Origin: Fidelibacterota bacterium
Lineage (GTDB): Bacteria > Fidelibacterota > UBA2242 > JAFGTP01
Direction: 5' to 3'
Assembly (NCBI GenBank): GCA_016934035.1
Contig: JAFGTP010000054.1
Span: forward strand, 154,948-218,947
Length of the DNA: 64,000 bases
The notes under the pieces were generated by a model, which was not told the DNA's origin, did not search any database, and saw only the letters and a list, made by a program, of their open reading frames with translations. A program made the translations under genes and the position numbers. This document shows, in pieces, positions 8,651-17,395 of this stretch; position 1 is the first letter of the stretch; each line of letters begins with the position of its first letter.

Positions 8651-11539
8651 CTATAATCCTACCTGCACAGTAAATGTGAAGGTCCTTGGGTGCTGCAATG
8701 TCATAAAATCCATGTTTTGAGAAGTTGATCTTGCACCATCCATGTTTACTTCCGGATCAGGGCCGCTGTAGTCTTTCCATGTCAGCAGATTCTGGGCAGA
8801 GAAAGTCAGGCGCAAACTGTTGAGGTTCATATAAGGAACATATTTATTGATCAGATCAGAAGCATTGTATGAAACACTCAATTCCTGAAGTTTCAGATAA
8901 TCCGCTGATTCGATAAAACCAACATAGGTACCCCATTCCAGCATGGATCTGTATTTTACGAAATCTTCAACAGCATTTTTGTATTTTGAACCGTAATTGC
9001 TGGTCGAATCAGCTTCAGCCATGATTTCTCTGGCGTTGTTGTAGTCGGCATTGTTGCCAAAATAAGTCTGATATACTTTGGTGTAGTTCAGAATTTTGGA
9101 CCCCATCTGCCATTTGAAGAGAGAGTGAATCTGGAAATTTTTATAGAGTGTGAAATCCAGAGAGAAACTTCCCCTGTAATTTGGCAACACACTGCCCAGG
9201 TCAACATAGTCTTCAGTCAGTGTGTAGCCTGCAAATTTGCCGTTATCATCATAGGTGATTTCATCTATATCCTGCTGGTAAAAAGTCCTGATGGGCAAGC
9301 CTTCCTGAATAATCTGGGTATCAAAAGCAGACCAGATGGCCTCGTCTTTACCACCGAGATCAACGACTTCATTACCCTGCCAGGAATTGGTCTGGGTAAA
9401 ATCAACTTTGACATTTTTCTGGTCAACCAGACGGCCATCCAGTGTCAGTTCAAAAGCCCAGCCTTTGGTTTCACCGACATTGACGGGAATTGAAGTCGCA
9501 ATTTTTCCTGTTGAAGGAGCAAGTTGCTGACCATAGATACCATCTTCAGTGTTGACCTTTGAATAGGTCATTTCGATATTGTATCTGTTCCAGACTGAAA
9601 AATCCATACCGAAAGTCATTTCTTTGACTCTTTCCGGTTTCAGTTTCAGGTTGCCAATTTCACTGATGGTGAGACCTGCACCGTAGCCGGAGGGTTCGGC
9701 AGCCCAGATCAGTTCAATAATGTCGTTGGCCCCGGGCAGACGTCCTGTTTCGCCATAGGCTGTTCTTAGTTTGAAATAATCAAACATGGAAGGAGTCAGC
9801 CCAAACTTGTCAAGTCTGACAGCCAGACTGGCTTTGGGATAAACAATGGTTGAAATTTCTTGAGAGAGTGAATTGGCATATTCTTTACGAATATTCAGTT
9901 CGGCCATCACTTTTTCCTGCCAGTCAAAGTAGTTATACAGATAGATACCGCCCTTTCGGGTGGGAACAAAGGATTCGCCAAAATACTGAAGCTGGTTTTC
10001 AGAAGCGATTTCAATATCTTTGATTTTGTCGGAAGCCAGAGAATCCATCTGCAACCAGTTGGACCTGAAAGTCTGTTCCATGAAATTGAAACCGACTTTT
10101 GTATTGCCCACCAATCCGTCAAGGATGTCATATTTGTATCCAACCTTGCCGTCATAGGTAAACTGCAGGTTCTGACGGTCATAGAGCTGTCTGGAACCAT
10201 GGTCATACAGATATCCGCCCCAGGGTGGGTAGTAGGAAATATGCATGGTGTTGGTATTGTCAACGCCGAGGGTAAAATCAGCTTTCAGGTTTTTAATCGG
10301 AGAATAGGTTGATTTAAAAAATCCGGTAACCTGTTTGATGTTGAGTTCTTCTTCGGTGGCAGCAATGCTGAGACTGTCCAGCCATCCGAAGGGAGTGGTG
10401 CGCAGTACGGTATTACCCAGCCATCCGTAGATATTGTTATCATTTTCCGGTCTTTCGGTAATGAATTCAACCCAGGACAAACCGGCGGAAAAGTTCAATT
10501 TTTCAGAAGCATTGGCGTCAATGTTAATTCTCAGATTTTTTCGATCCAGTTTGTTGTTGAGCATAATACCATTTTCAGTTCCCTGACCAAGGGATATGAA
10601 ATATCTGGCCATTTCACCGCCACCCTGAACGAGCAGGTTCTGCTTGGTGAAATCGCCGTCTCTGAATACACTGTTGGCCGCTTTGTAGGATTCAATATCA
10701 TCCTTGGTGTATTTATAGGATTGTTCGTGATGTCCGGTTTCATATTTGTAATTCACTGAATATCCTTTGCCACCAGCAGCCAGTTTTCCTTTTTTTGTTG
10801 TAATCAAAACAACACCGTTTGATCCGTCTGTACCGTATTCAGCCGCTGCTGCCGGTCCTTTCAGGATTTCCACTGATTCAATAATTTCCGGGTTCAATGC
10901 AGACATGGTGCTGACCATCTGTCCGCCTTTTCCAAAAGCGCCTTCAAATTCAACATCATTAGCCCGAACACCGTCAATATAAATTACCGGTTGCCCGTCG
11001 CCATTGAGTCCGGCACCGGAGCGAATGTCAAATTTAAAACCACCACCCAGGTTTCCGGATGATGAAGAGAGCGCAGCACCGGCAACTTTACCATCAAGTA
11101 ACTGGGAAATTGATGAGTAAGAGTTTAACTCAGTCAATTTTTCAGCTTTGACTGATGCTACAGATACACCGGATTTCTCTTTGGAAGTTGAAGATGCAAG
11201 ACCGGTTACTACGACTCTTTGGGTTTCCAGAATATCTTCCGCCAGTCTGATCACAAGACCGGTGGTCTGGTCGCCGGGATTCAATTCAACCTTTTGGGTT
11301 TTGAAGCCCATGTAACCGATAATCAAATACGCAGTTTGGGATACTTCGTATTCGAAGGAAAAATTACCTTCATTATCACTGGCGGTACCGATACCGGCAC
11401 CATCGATGATAACGTTTGCTCCGATGAGCGGTTCATCGGTAGCAGCATTCAGGACGCGACCTGAAACTTTTCCATCTGCTGCAAATGCAGAAACTGCAAA
11501 TAACAGAGACAGCAACAGTACAAAGTAACGTTTCACCAT
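8651..11539 (-). CDS. SusC/RagA-family TonB-dependent outer-membrane transporter
   Basis: 962 residues. Signal peptide (cleavage near SAFA-ADG), a carboxypeptidase-regulatory-like domain (~22-105; GKVSGRVLNAATDEPLIGAN), a plug domain (~115-245; ending VEILKGPAAAAEYG and GVVLITTKKG) and a ~700-residue beta-barrel ending in an aromatic/hydrophobic strand (FTFTVQVGL). Motifs such as PVIYIDGVR and the SusC-type plug mark it as the SusC/RagA subfamily. The start has GGAGG at a proper distance. It leads a two-gene operon with the SusD-like lipoprotein. It imports an unknown oligosaccharide, peptide or similar ligand across the outer membrane. Confidence 0.95.
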   Translation of the reverse strand: MVKRYFVLLLSLLFAVSAFAADGKVSGRVLNAATDEPLIGANVIIDGAGIGTASDNEGNFSFEYEVSQTAYLIIGYMGFKTQKVELNPGDQTTGLVIRLAEDILETQRVVVTGLASSTSKEKSGVSVASVKAEKLTELNSYSSISQLLDGKVAGAALSSSSGNLGGGFKFDIRSGAGLNGDGQPVIYIDGVRANDVEFEGAFGKGGQMVSTMSALNPEIIESVEILKGPAAAAEYGTDGSNGVVLITTKKGKLAAGGKGYSVNYKYETGHHEQSYKYTKDDIESYKAANSVFRDGDFTKQNLLVQGGGEMARYFISLGQGTENGIMLNNKLDRKNLRINIDANASEKLNFSAGLSWVEFITERPENDNNIYGWLGNTVLRTTPFGWLDSLSIAATEEELNIKQVTGFFKSTYSPIKNLKADFTLGVDNTNTMHISYYPPWGGYLYDHGSRQLYDRQNLQFTYDGKVGYKYDILDGLVGNTKVGFNFMEQTFRSNWLQMDSLASDKIKDIEIASENQLQYFGESFVPTRKGGIYLYNYFDWQEKVMAELNIRKEYANSLSQEISTIVYPKASLAVRLDKFGLTPSMFDYFKLRTAYGETGRLPGANDIIELIWAAEPSGYGAGLTISEIGNLKLKPERVKEMTFGMDFSVWNRYNIEMTYSKVNTEDGIYGQQLAPSTGKIATSIPVNVGETKGWAFELTLDGRLVDQKNVKVDFTQTNSWQGNEVVDLGGKDEAIWSAFDTQIIQEGLPIRTFYQQDIDEITYDDNGKFAGYTLTEDYVDLGSVLPNYRGSFSLDFTLYKNFQIHSLFKWQMGSKILNYTKVYQTYFGNNADYNNAREIMAEADSTSNYGSKYKNAVEDFVKYRSMLEWGTYVGFIESADYLKLQELSVSYNASDLINKYVPYMNLNSLRLTFSAQNLLTWKDYSGPDPEVNMDGARSTSQNMDFMTLQHPRTFTFTVQVGL

Positions 11540-11859
11540 ACTAATCCTCCATTTTTGGGTTAACTGATACTATGATTTATACATTTTGGTATAGTTTTTT
11601 CCCCGTGTACCATAAACATTATCTCGTCAGAAACGAAGAAAATGTGGTAGAATTTATTAGTTTCCCCTCAAAAACAAAAATATTTCTTAAACAAATTTTA
11701 TATTTTTTATGAATCCTGTCCATTTATTACAATATTTTGTTAACGTTGTCCTGGTGTCCAGGATATCAACGTATCGAATAGGTTCAATATTTTGCTAATT
11801 AATTTGTAAAAAATTATATTTGGTGTCATTTTAAACCATGTGGATTGGGAGTAAAAAAC
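11540..11859. other. Divergent promoter region between susC and the TPR gene
   Basis: 320 bases, very AT-rich, between divergently read genes. It must contain both promoters; no strong -35/-10 pair was recognised. The only clear structure is the interrupted palindrome at 11743-11772. Confidence 0.45.
11743..11772. promoter_or_regulatory. Interrupted 12-bp palindrome (operator or leader hairpin candidate)
   Basis: ACGTTG-TCCTGG-TGT-CCAGGA-tat-CAACGT: an inner perfect 6-bp inverted repeat and an outer perfect 6-bp one, separated by a three-base bulge on one side. It lies 88 bases before the TPR gene and ~200 bases before susC. There is no T-run on either side, so it is unlikely to be a terminator. 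A protein-binding site or a hairpin in a 5' leader is more likely. Function inferred only. Confidence 0.4.
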
Positions 11860-12342
11860 ATGAAAACCAGTTTTGAAAAAGGAATTGAACAGGTCAAAGT
11901 AAAACAATTCAGAATCGCAATTCAATCCTTTACTGAATCGATTGAAGACAATGACCATCTACTGGAATGTTATCTTTACCGCTCCAGTTGTTTTTATCAT
12001 TTGAAAGAATTTCAAAAAGTTGTGGAAGACCTGACTCAGGCCATTGAGATCGATCCCACCTACGAAGAATTTTATTATAATCGGGCGGCAGCCTATGTCA
12101 ATCTGGACCAATATCCCAAAGCCCTGGATGATTATAATATTGCTCTCACCCTCAATCCGAAATATGTCAACGCCCATTACAACAAAGGCTCGGTCCACAT
12201 GAAGCTGGAACAGTTCGAACAGGCTGTCATAAGTTTTATGAAAGCCGCTGATCTCGGCCATGAAGAGGCCAAAATATTGCTCAAACATTTTGAAAAACGA
12301 GGCAAAGAGATCAATGAAAATGTTGATAAAACCTTCAACTGA
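11860..12342 (+). CDS. Small TPR-repeat protein
   Basis: About 160 residues made of four tetratricopeptide-like helix pairs, clearest at residues ~68-135 (YYNRAAAYVNLDQYPKALDD and HYNKGSVHMKLEQFEQAV). No signal peptide, so probably cytoplasmic. The ATG at 11860 is preferred over an in-frame TTG at 11845 because GGGAG sits nine bases before it. TPR proteins of this kind serve as protein-protein docking surfaces; no partner can be named. It stands alone, divergent from susC and upstream of a lipoprotein gene. Confidence 0.75.
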   Translation: MKTSFEKGIEQVKVKQFRIAIQSFTESIEDNDHLLECYLYRSSCFYHLKEFQKVVEDLTQAIEIDPTYEEFYYNRAAAYVNLDQYPKALDDYNIALTLNPKYVNAHYNKGSVHMKLEQFEQAVISFMKAADLGHEEAKILLKHFEKRGKEINENVDKTFN

Positions 12343-12444
12343 TTCTGCTTTTCCCCGAAAAAATCTTCTTCCGGGCAAAAAATCACTAACCCGTACCATC
12401 AAAATTTCCTTATATTTTTTCAATCTGTAACCCTTGAGGAAACC

Positions 12445-13320
12445 ATGAAAAAATTCCTGTTGCCCATCGCTATTTTTTCTTTACTAATGAGTTGCTCAAA
12501 CAAACAAAGCCAGCCGGATTATTCGTCCATTGCCTGGATTGCTGAATTGGACTACCAGGAGGCGGAAGTTTTTCCTGTCATCACGACTGGACGAATACCG
12601 GCGCCGAAAATTCCCGTAACCGTGGAAAATCTCACTCGAAATTGTATTCTTGACCTGGGCACCTATGATTTTGTCCTCCATGAAAGAGATTATGATCTGC
12701 AGCAATTCGAACCTTCGCGTCTCGTCAACCGGCAAATATCCACTCGTGAAATGATGCTGGAAGAGGGGCTTCTCAGCCGGGTTACTTTTTTAGGCCAGGA
12801 AAGGCAGGACATTTTTACTTATCTGATGAAAAAATGCGAGCCTGCAGCCTGCTTCAGCGGTTTGGTAGGCTGGCAGTTTTTTAAAGACCAAAGGATCACC
12901 TTTGATCTGAAAAATAACCTGGTGGGTATTCAGACGCCTAGGGAGTCTCTGGCCGGCGGTCAGGTCTTTTACACCTCGGAAAATCCGGCTCAAAAGAACA
13001 ATATGCTCAAATTTGATGGTTTTTTCTACAATGAGCCTGTCACTTTGTCCTTCAGCACCAGTTTGCGCCACACCCAGATCAGCCCGGAAATCCTGGCGCG
13101 ATTGAATATTCGGCACGATGGCACCTTTACCCAGGTGGATTCCATTCAGGCCGGCCAGGTTTTCTTCCATCACGTGACGGGTCAAATCAACAACAACCTT
13201 GTCCTTCTGGAGCCCGAGACCCGTCGTCCGATTGACATCATTATCGGATTGAATGAACTCAAGCACTGGTTACTGACAGTGGATTTTTCCAACGGTATTT
13301 TTTATTTAAAAGAAAACTAA
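12445..13320 (+). CDS. Lipoprotein with two degenerate retropepsin-like lobes
   Basis: Lipoprotein signal (MKKFLLPIAIFSLLMSC). The rest looks like two copies of the retropepsin (clan AA aspartic protease) fold. Lobe 1 (~40-165) has CILDLGTYDFVL where an active enzyme has a DTG/DSG triad, and GLVGWQFFKDQRITFDL where such proteins have the 'G-lD-fL...vtfD' strand. Lobe 2 (~190-291) has LSFSTSLRHTQIS with no Asp, and IIIGLNELKHWLLTVDF. Lobe 1 keeps an Asp but not DTG, and lobe 2 lacks it, so this is probably a non-catalytic or altered relative. The fold assignment rests on pattern only. It may be membrane-anchored in the periplasm. Confidence 0.5.
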   Translation: MKKFLLPIAIFSLLMSCSNKQSQPDYSSIAWIAELDYQEAEVFPVITTGRIPAPKIPVTVENLTRNCILDLGTYDFVLHERDYDLQQFEPSRLVNRQISTREMMLEEGLLSRVTFLGQERQDIFTYLMKKCEPAACFSGLVGWQFFKDQRITFDLKNNLVGIQTPRESLAGGQVFYTSENPAQKNNMLKFDGFFYNEPVTLSFSTSLRHTQISPEILARLNIRHDGTFTQVDSIQAGQVFFHHVTGQINNNLVLLEPETRRPIDIIIGLNELKHWLLTVDFSNGIFYLKEN

Positions 13321-13404
13321 ATTATTTCAAGCAAATTGATTATATACAGGTTATCTTTTCTTTATTCAAAACGAGGGTTTTAGTTTTAACATTAAGGAAG
13401 ATCC

Positions 13405-16400
13405 ATGAAAAGCACTGGTCCCAATTATCAGGTGTATCTGAATCTATTGGATGAATTGTCCTCAAATCTATCTTCAGACCCGACCCATAATATTGAATTG
13501 ATTGTCAAATACACACACAAAATTCTGGGAGGTGTTTGTTCACTCTACAATAAACTGAATAAACGCAATATGTCGCTTATCAGCTGGGCCAAAGAAAATA
13601 CTCCTCTGGACCTGCCCTATGCTGATGATGCCCGGGGACACATCTGTTATGAAGCGGCTATCAAAGGCCATGATTCAATTGTTTGCATCGATGATATTGC
13701 CAAAACCGCCTATCAGGAATCAGATCCCTACGTCAAAAGGTACAATTTGCGGTCCTACCTGGGCTCTCCTGTCAAAGTGGACAACCAGAGTCTGGGTTCC
13801 CTCTGCATTGTCGACACTTCGGTGCGTCAATTCAGCAACGATGAGCTACTGTTAATCCGGCACCTGGCCAACCTGGTGAGAATCGAAGAGGAAAAACAGA
13901 AAATTGACAAAACCCAAAACCTGCTCTATAAAATATCACGATCTTTATTATCCAGCAGCAATATTGCGGAATTGTCTTCTCAGATCCATAAACACCTCGA
14001 AGAAATCATGACCATTGACCGCTTTTTACTGCTCCATTACGACCCTGAGGATGGCTCGCTGAAATTTGCTCACCCCAACGGCCTGCAACCCCTGGACAAT
14101 ACAACACCGGATTATTATTTAACCCCTTTGGTCATGCAATCGGGTCAACCCGTGATTGTCAACAGCTCAGGCCTTGACCAACGGGTGCCGGCCGGTTTCC
14201 CGAAGGACCTGACATTCCATTCCTGGATGGGTGTGCCCCTGAAAATCGATCATCAAATCATTGGCATAATCTGTATGCAGACCAACGGACATTTTTCCTA
14301 CATTGATGATGACAAGGAAATACTGGAATTTATCAGTTATGAAATCGCCCATGTACTGAAAGAAAAAAAACTGGAAGAGGAATTAAAACTCAAAGAATTG
14401 GATTACCGGACTGTTTTTGAGCAATCAACCGTCGGTCTGTACCGAACAGATTTTATGGGGAATATTCTGATGGCTAACCAGGCCCTGATCCATATGCTGG
14501 AATACGATAATTTCGCAGACCTGGCAACGGTCAAACTGAACAATTCCTATGCGCCGGAATATCAGCGCCGGTCCTTTTTGGAAAAATTGAGACAGGAAAA
14601 ATTCGTCACCCTTAACGAAGTCTTGTGGAAGACTAAAACTCAAAAATCAATTTTTGTCAATGAAACCGCCCAACTGCTGACCCTAAGAGGCCGGCAAATC
14701 ATCGAAGGGACCGTGGTCAATGTTACCGATAAGGTCAGAAGTAAAAACGCTTATGAATTTGAAAAGCAAAAATTCAATGCCCTTTCAGAAAATATTTCCC
14801 TGGGGATCATTCAGTTTGATTCGGCCCACAGCACCATCTTTTTGAATGAACGGTTTAGAGAATTGACAGGATTTGGCAAAGAAGATATTCAAACCCTGGA
14901 TGATTTTTACCACCGACTGGAAATTCACCAGAGAATAACAGTATCAGCAGGAAAACCTGATGGCGAGGAAATCGGGCCCTTCTTCATCATTACCCTGAAA
15001 AATGGCAAAAAAAAGCATGTCAAACTGATCGTCACCAATGAAGTGGACCACAAATATATGATTTTGCTGGAAGATATTGAACATCTGGTTGAAACAAGGG
15101 ACCGACTGGCCGTTCAATCCCATTATCTATCCGCCCTTAATGAAATTTCCCACCTGCTGATAAACAACAATCATATTCCCTATGACAACATCCTCAAAAT
15201 CATGGGGCAAACCCTGAAAATTCCCCACTGCCTGTTTTTGGAAATCAAAAGGGCCAACCTAAGCCTTTATACCCGAAGAATAGCCTGCTGGAATGACAAC
15301 GCCAACCACATTGAGGATGGCGGCATGAAATACAAATTTAACTTAACCAAAAATTTTCCCAACTGGTCCACCAGGATGGACTCCCATAGTTATATTACTG
15401 GTATGACCCGTGAACTTTTTGAGCCGGAAAAATCCTTTCTGAAAAACCTGGGGGTCGAATCAATTTTCATTCATGCTATCAAGGACAATGAAAAAATCAT
15501 CGGTGCCCTGGTGCTTGAAACCGATGAAAAAAACAGGTCATGGCAGGACCACGAAATCATTTTTGTCCGTACCATTGCCGCCAATATTGAAAAAGTTACT
15601 GAAAGTGTCCACATGAAGAAAATTTTGGAAAACTCCAAATCCAGCTATATGGAATTATTTAAAAAAAGCAGCTCCGGCATAATCATTTTCAATGAAAACA
15701 GCTTTATCGAAAACATCAACCCCGCCGCCCAGGAATTTTTTAACAAGACTTTTGGAATTGTCGGCAAAACCGTGGATAATCTTTGTGAAGACAAAAAGGT
15801 CATGGAAGTGCTTCTGAATTCAATCCAATATTGCAATACTGAAGGCAAACCGAAAACCGCCGATATTGCGCTGCAGTCCAGAGAAAAAAACAGATATCTC
15901 GAGCTGCATTTTTCACGAATTAAATATTTTGATAAATCCTGTGTCATCATGTATGCTCATGACATCACTGAAAGACACGAAAAAGAACAGTTGATTCGGG
16001 AAAATCTGCAAGAAAAACAGACACTGCTTCAGGAAGTTCATCATCGGGTAAAAAACAACCTTCAAATTATCTCCAGTCTCCTCAATATGCAATTAAGAGA
16101 TATTGAAAGTGAAAAAGATCGGCAGCTGTTTATTGACAGTCAGAACCGAATCAAATCCATCGCCCTGATCCACGAGTCCCTCTATCATACCGGGAACCTG
16201 TCGCGAATCAATTTTCGCCATTATACAGAAAAGCTGATCAGCCGGCTTTTGACCATCTTTCATTTTGACAGCAGCAAAATTACCTGCCGGATTGAAGTTC
16301 CCGATATTGAATTTGATCTCAAAAAGGCCATTCCCTGCGGACTGGTTCTGGATGAATTAATCACCAATTCCCTTAAATACGCCTTTCCCGAAGGACGACG

Positions 16401-16611
16401 GGGTGAAATATCAATAGTCCTGAAGCGTCTGGAAAAAAACCTTCGGCTGGAAGTCCGGGACAATGGCGTCGGTCTGGACCCGTCAAACATTTTTCAAAAC
16501 ACTCATTCTCTGGGATTTGAACTGATGACCACACTGGTCCAGCAATTGAAAGGAAGTTACCGGCTTCTGGACAGCGATGGTTTCGGCGTGGAAATCACCT
16601 TTCCGGAATAG
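13405..16611 (+). CDS. Multi-sensor histidine kinase, GAF-GAF-PAS-PAS-GAF-PAS-HisKA_2
   Basis: 1068 residues, no membrane segment, so cytoplasmic. Apparent domains: GAF (~20-165), GAF (~175-320), PAS (~335-440), PAS (~455-560), GAF (~575-725), PAS (~740-850), then a HisKA_2 dimerisation/phosphoacceptor domain with EVHHRVKNN (His879 likely phosphorylated) and a HATPase domain with N-box LDELITNSLKYAF and G1 box VRDNGVGL. Domain borders are estimates. The last gene base is two bases from the convergent DUF3108 gene. No response regulator adjoins it, so it is an orphan; the receiver protein at 42446-43072 is a conceivable but unsupported partner. The signals sensed by GAF/PAS are unknown. Confidence 0.9.
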   Translation: MKSTGPNYQVYLNLLDELSSNLSSDPTHNIELIVKYTHKILGGVCSLYNKLNKRNMSLISWAKENTPLDLPYADDARGHICYEAAIKGHDSIVCIDDIAKTAYQESDPYVKRYNLRSYLGSPVKVDNQSLGSLCIVDTSVRQFSNDELLLIRHLANLVRIEEEKQKIDKTQNLLYKISRSLLSSSNIAELSSQIHKHLEEIMTIDRFLLLHYDPEDGSLKFAHPNGLQPLDNTTPDYYLTPLVMQSGQPVIVNSSGLDQRVPAGFPKDLTFHSWMGVPLKIDHQIIGIICMQTNGHFSYIDDDKEILEFISYEIAHVLKEKKLEEELKLKELDYRTVFEQSTVGLYRTDFMGNILMANQALIHMLEYDNFADLATVKLNNSYAPEYQRRSFLEKLRQEKFVTLNEVLWKTKTQKSIFVNETAQLLTLRGRQIIEGTVVNVTDKVRSKNAYEFEKQKFNALSENISLGIIQFDSAHSTIFLNERFRELTGFGKEDIQTLDDFYHRLEIHQRITVSAGKPDGEEIGPFFIITLKNGKKKHVKLIVTNEVDHKYMILLEDIEHLVETRDRLAVQSHYLSALNEISHLLINNNHIPYDNILKIMGQTLKIPHCLFLEIKRANLSLYTRRIACWNDNANHIEDGGMKYKFNLTKNFPNWSTRMDSHSYITGMTRELFEPEKSFLKNLGVESIFIHAIKDNEKIIGALVLETDEKNRSWQDHEIIFVRTIAANIEKVTESVHMKKILENSKSSYMELFKKSSSGIIIFNENSFIENINPAAQEFFNKTFGIVGKTVDNLCEDKKVMEVLLNSIQYCNTEGKPKTADIALQSREKNRYLELHFSRIKYFDKSCVIMYAHDITERHEKEQLIRENLQEKQTLLQEVHHRVKNNLQIISSLLNMQLRDIESEKDRQLFIDSQNRIKSIALIHESLYHTGNLSRINFRHYTEKLISRLLTIFHFDSSKITCRIEVPDIEFDLKKAIPCGLVLDELITNSLKYAFPEGRRGEISIVLKRLEKNLRLEVRDNGVGLDPSNIFQNTHSLGFELMTTLVQQLKGSYRLLDSDGFGVEITFPE

Positions 16612-16612
16612 G

Positions 16613-17317
16613 TCATTCTATTTCCAAAATCATGGTGCCGATTTTACCTTTGCTGACGATTTTGACCGGAATTCTGGGCTGGTTGATACTTAAATATAGA
16701 ATAATCTCATTTTTGGTTTTCATGCTCTTTTCCACCCGTTCTGTGGGCTTGACCACCCAGCAATCAAAAGTCCCTCCCATAACATCCACTTTTTCCTGGC
16801 CCACAACATAAGCAGAATAATCCTTGAATTTATTGTTGTCGAAGAAGGTCATTTCAATTTCTTGTCCCTCATATAATTCAACGGTTCGAATATAGTAAAT
16901 CATGGACAGCCAATCCATTACAGGGCCAGTTACCGGGACTATTTTTTTGTTCCGGAGAATGGCAATAGAATCCTGGTAGAGAAATTCAGCCTCAAAGGTT
17001 TTTTCATAGTTGACTTCATCCACATCTTTGAAATATTTACGGGAAAAAAGTGAGTCACAGTCCGTCCATGATTCCATATGTTCCCGAATATGAAACATGC
17101 GGTCCCATAGGCCGGTGGTTTTGGTCTCCGAGATAATATGATAAACTTCATGCCCGCGAATATTTTCTACGTCGAGGATTTTGATATAAGAAACGCCGGC
17201 TTTGACAAAATTGAGCTTTACCGAATAATCAAATTTTTCACCCACACTAAAACCACAGGTTGCGTTTAAACGGCTGAAAAACACGAGGCAAAATCCGAGC
17301 AGAAAAAAATTTTTCAC
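16613..17317 (-). CDS. DUF3108-domain periplasmic/outer-membrane protein
   Basis: About 234 residues. The GTG at 17317 is the better start: GGGAG lies six bases upstream and it opens a proper signal peptide (KNFFLLGFCLVFFSRLNA). A TTG at 17371 would put a polar leader in front. The mature part begins with CGFSVGEKFDYSVKLNFVKAG and has the DUF3108 pattern throughout (LWDRMFHIREHMESW, MDWLSMIYYIR, MGGTFDCWVVKPT). Members of this family are predicted beta-rich envelope proteins of unknown role. It is convergent with the histidine kinase (one base between the stops) and divergent from the U32 gene. Confidence 0.8.
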   Translation of the reverse strand: MKNFFLLGFCLVFFSRLNATCGFSVGEKFDYSVKLNFVKAGVSYIKILDVENIRGHEVYHIISETKTTGLWDRMFHIREHMESWTDCDSLFSRKYFKDVDEVNYEKTFEAEFLYQDSIAILRNKKIVPVTGPVMDWLSMIYYIRTVELYEGQEIEMTFFDNNKFKDYSAYVVGQEKVDVMGGTFDCWVVKPTERVEKSMKTKNEIILYLSINQPRIPVKIVSKGKIGTMILEIE

Positions 17318-17395
17318 CTTTGACTCCCAAATTGTTACTGGAATACTAAAAATTAACTTTATCAATTCCAATAGAAATTTGTAATTTTACAGAAT

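Noticed and set aside
7414-11539. Complete polysaccharide utilisation locus
   Set aside because: Only the SusC/SusD pair is present; no glycoside hydrolase, lyase or sugar-sensing regulator adjoins it.
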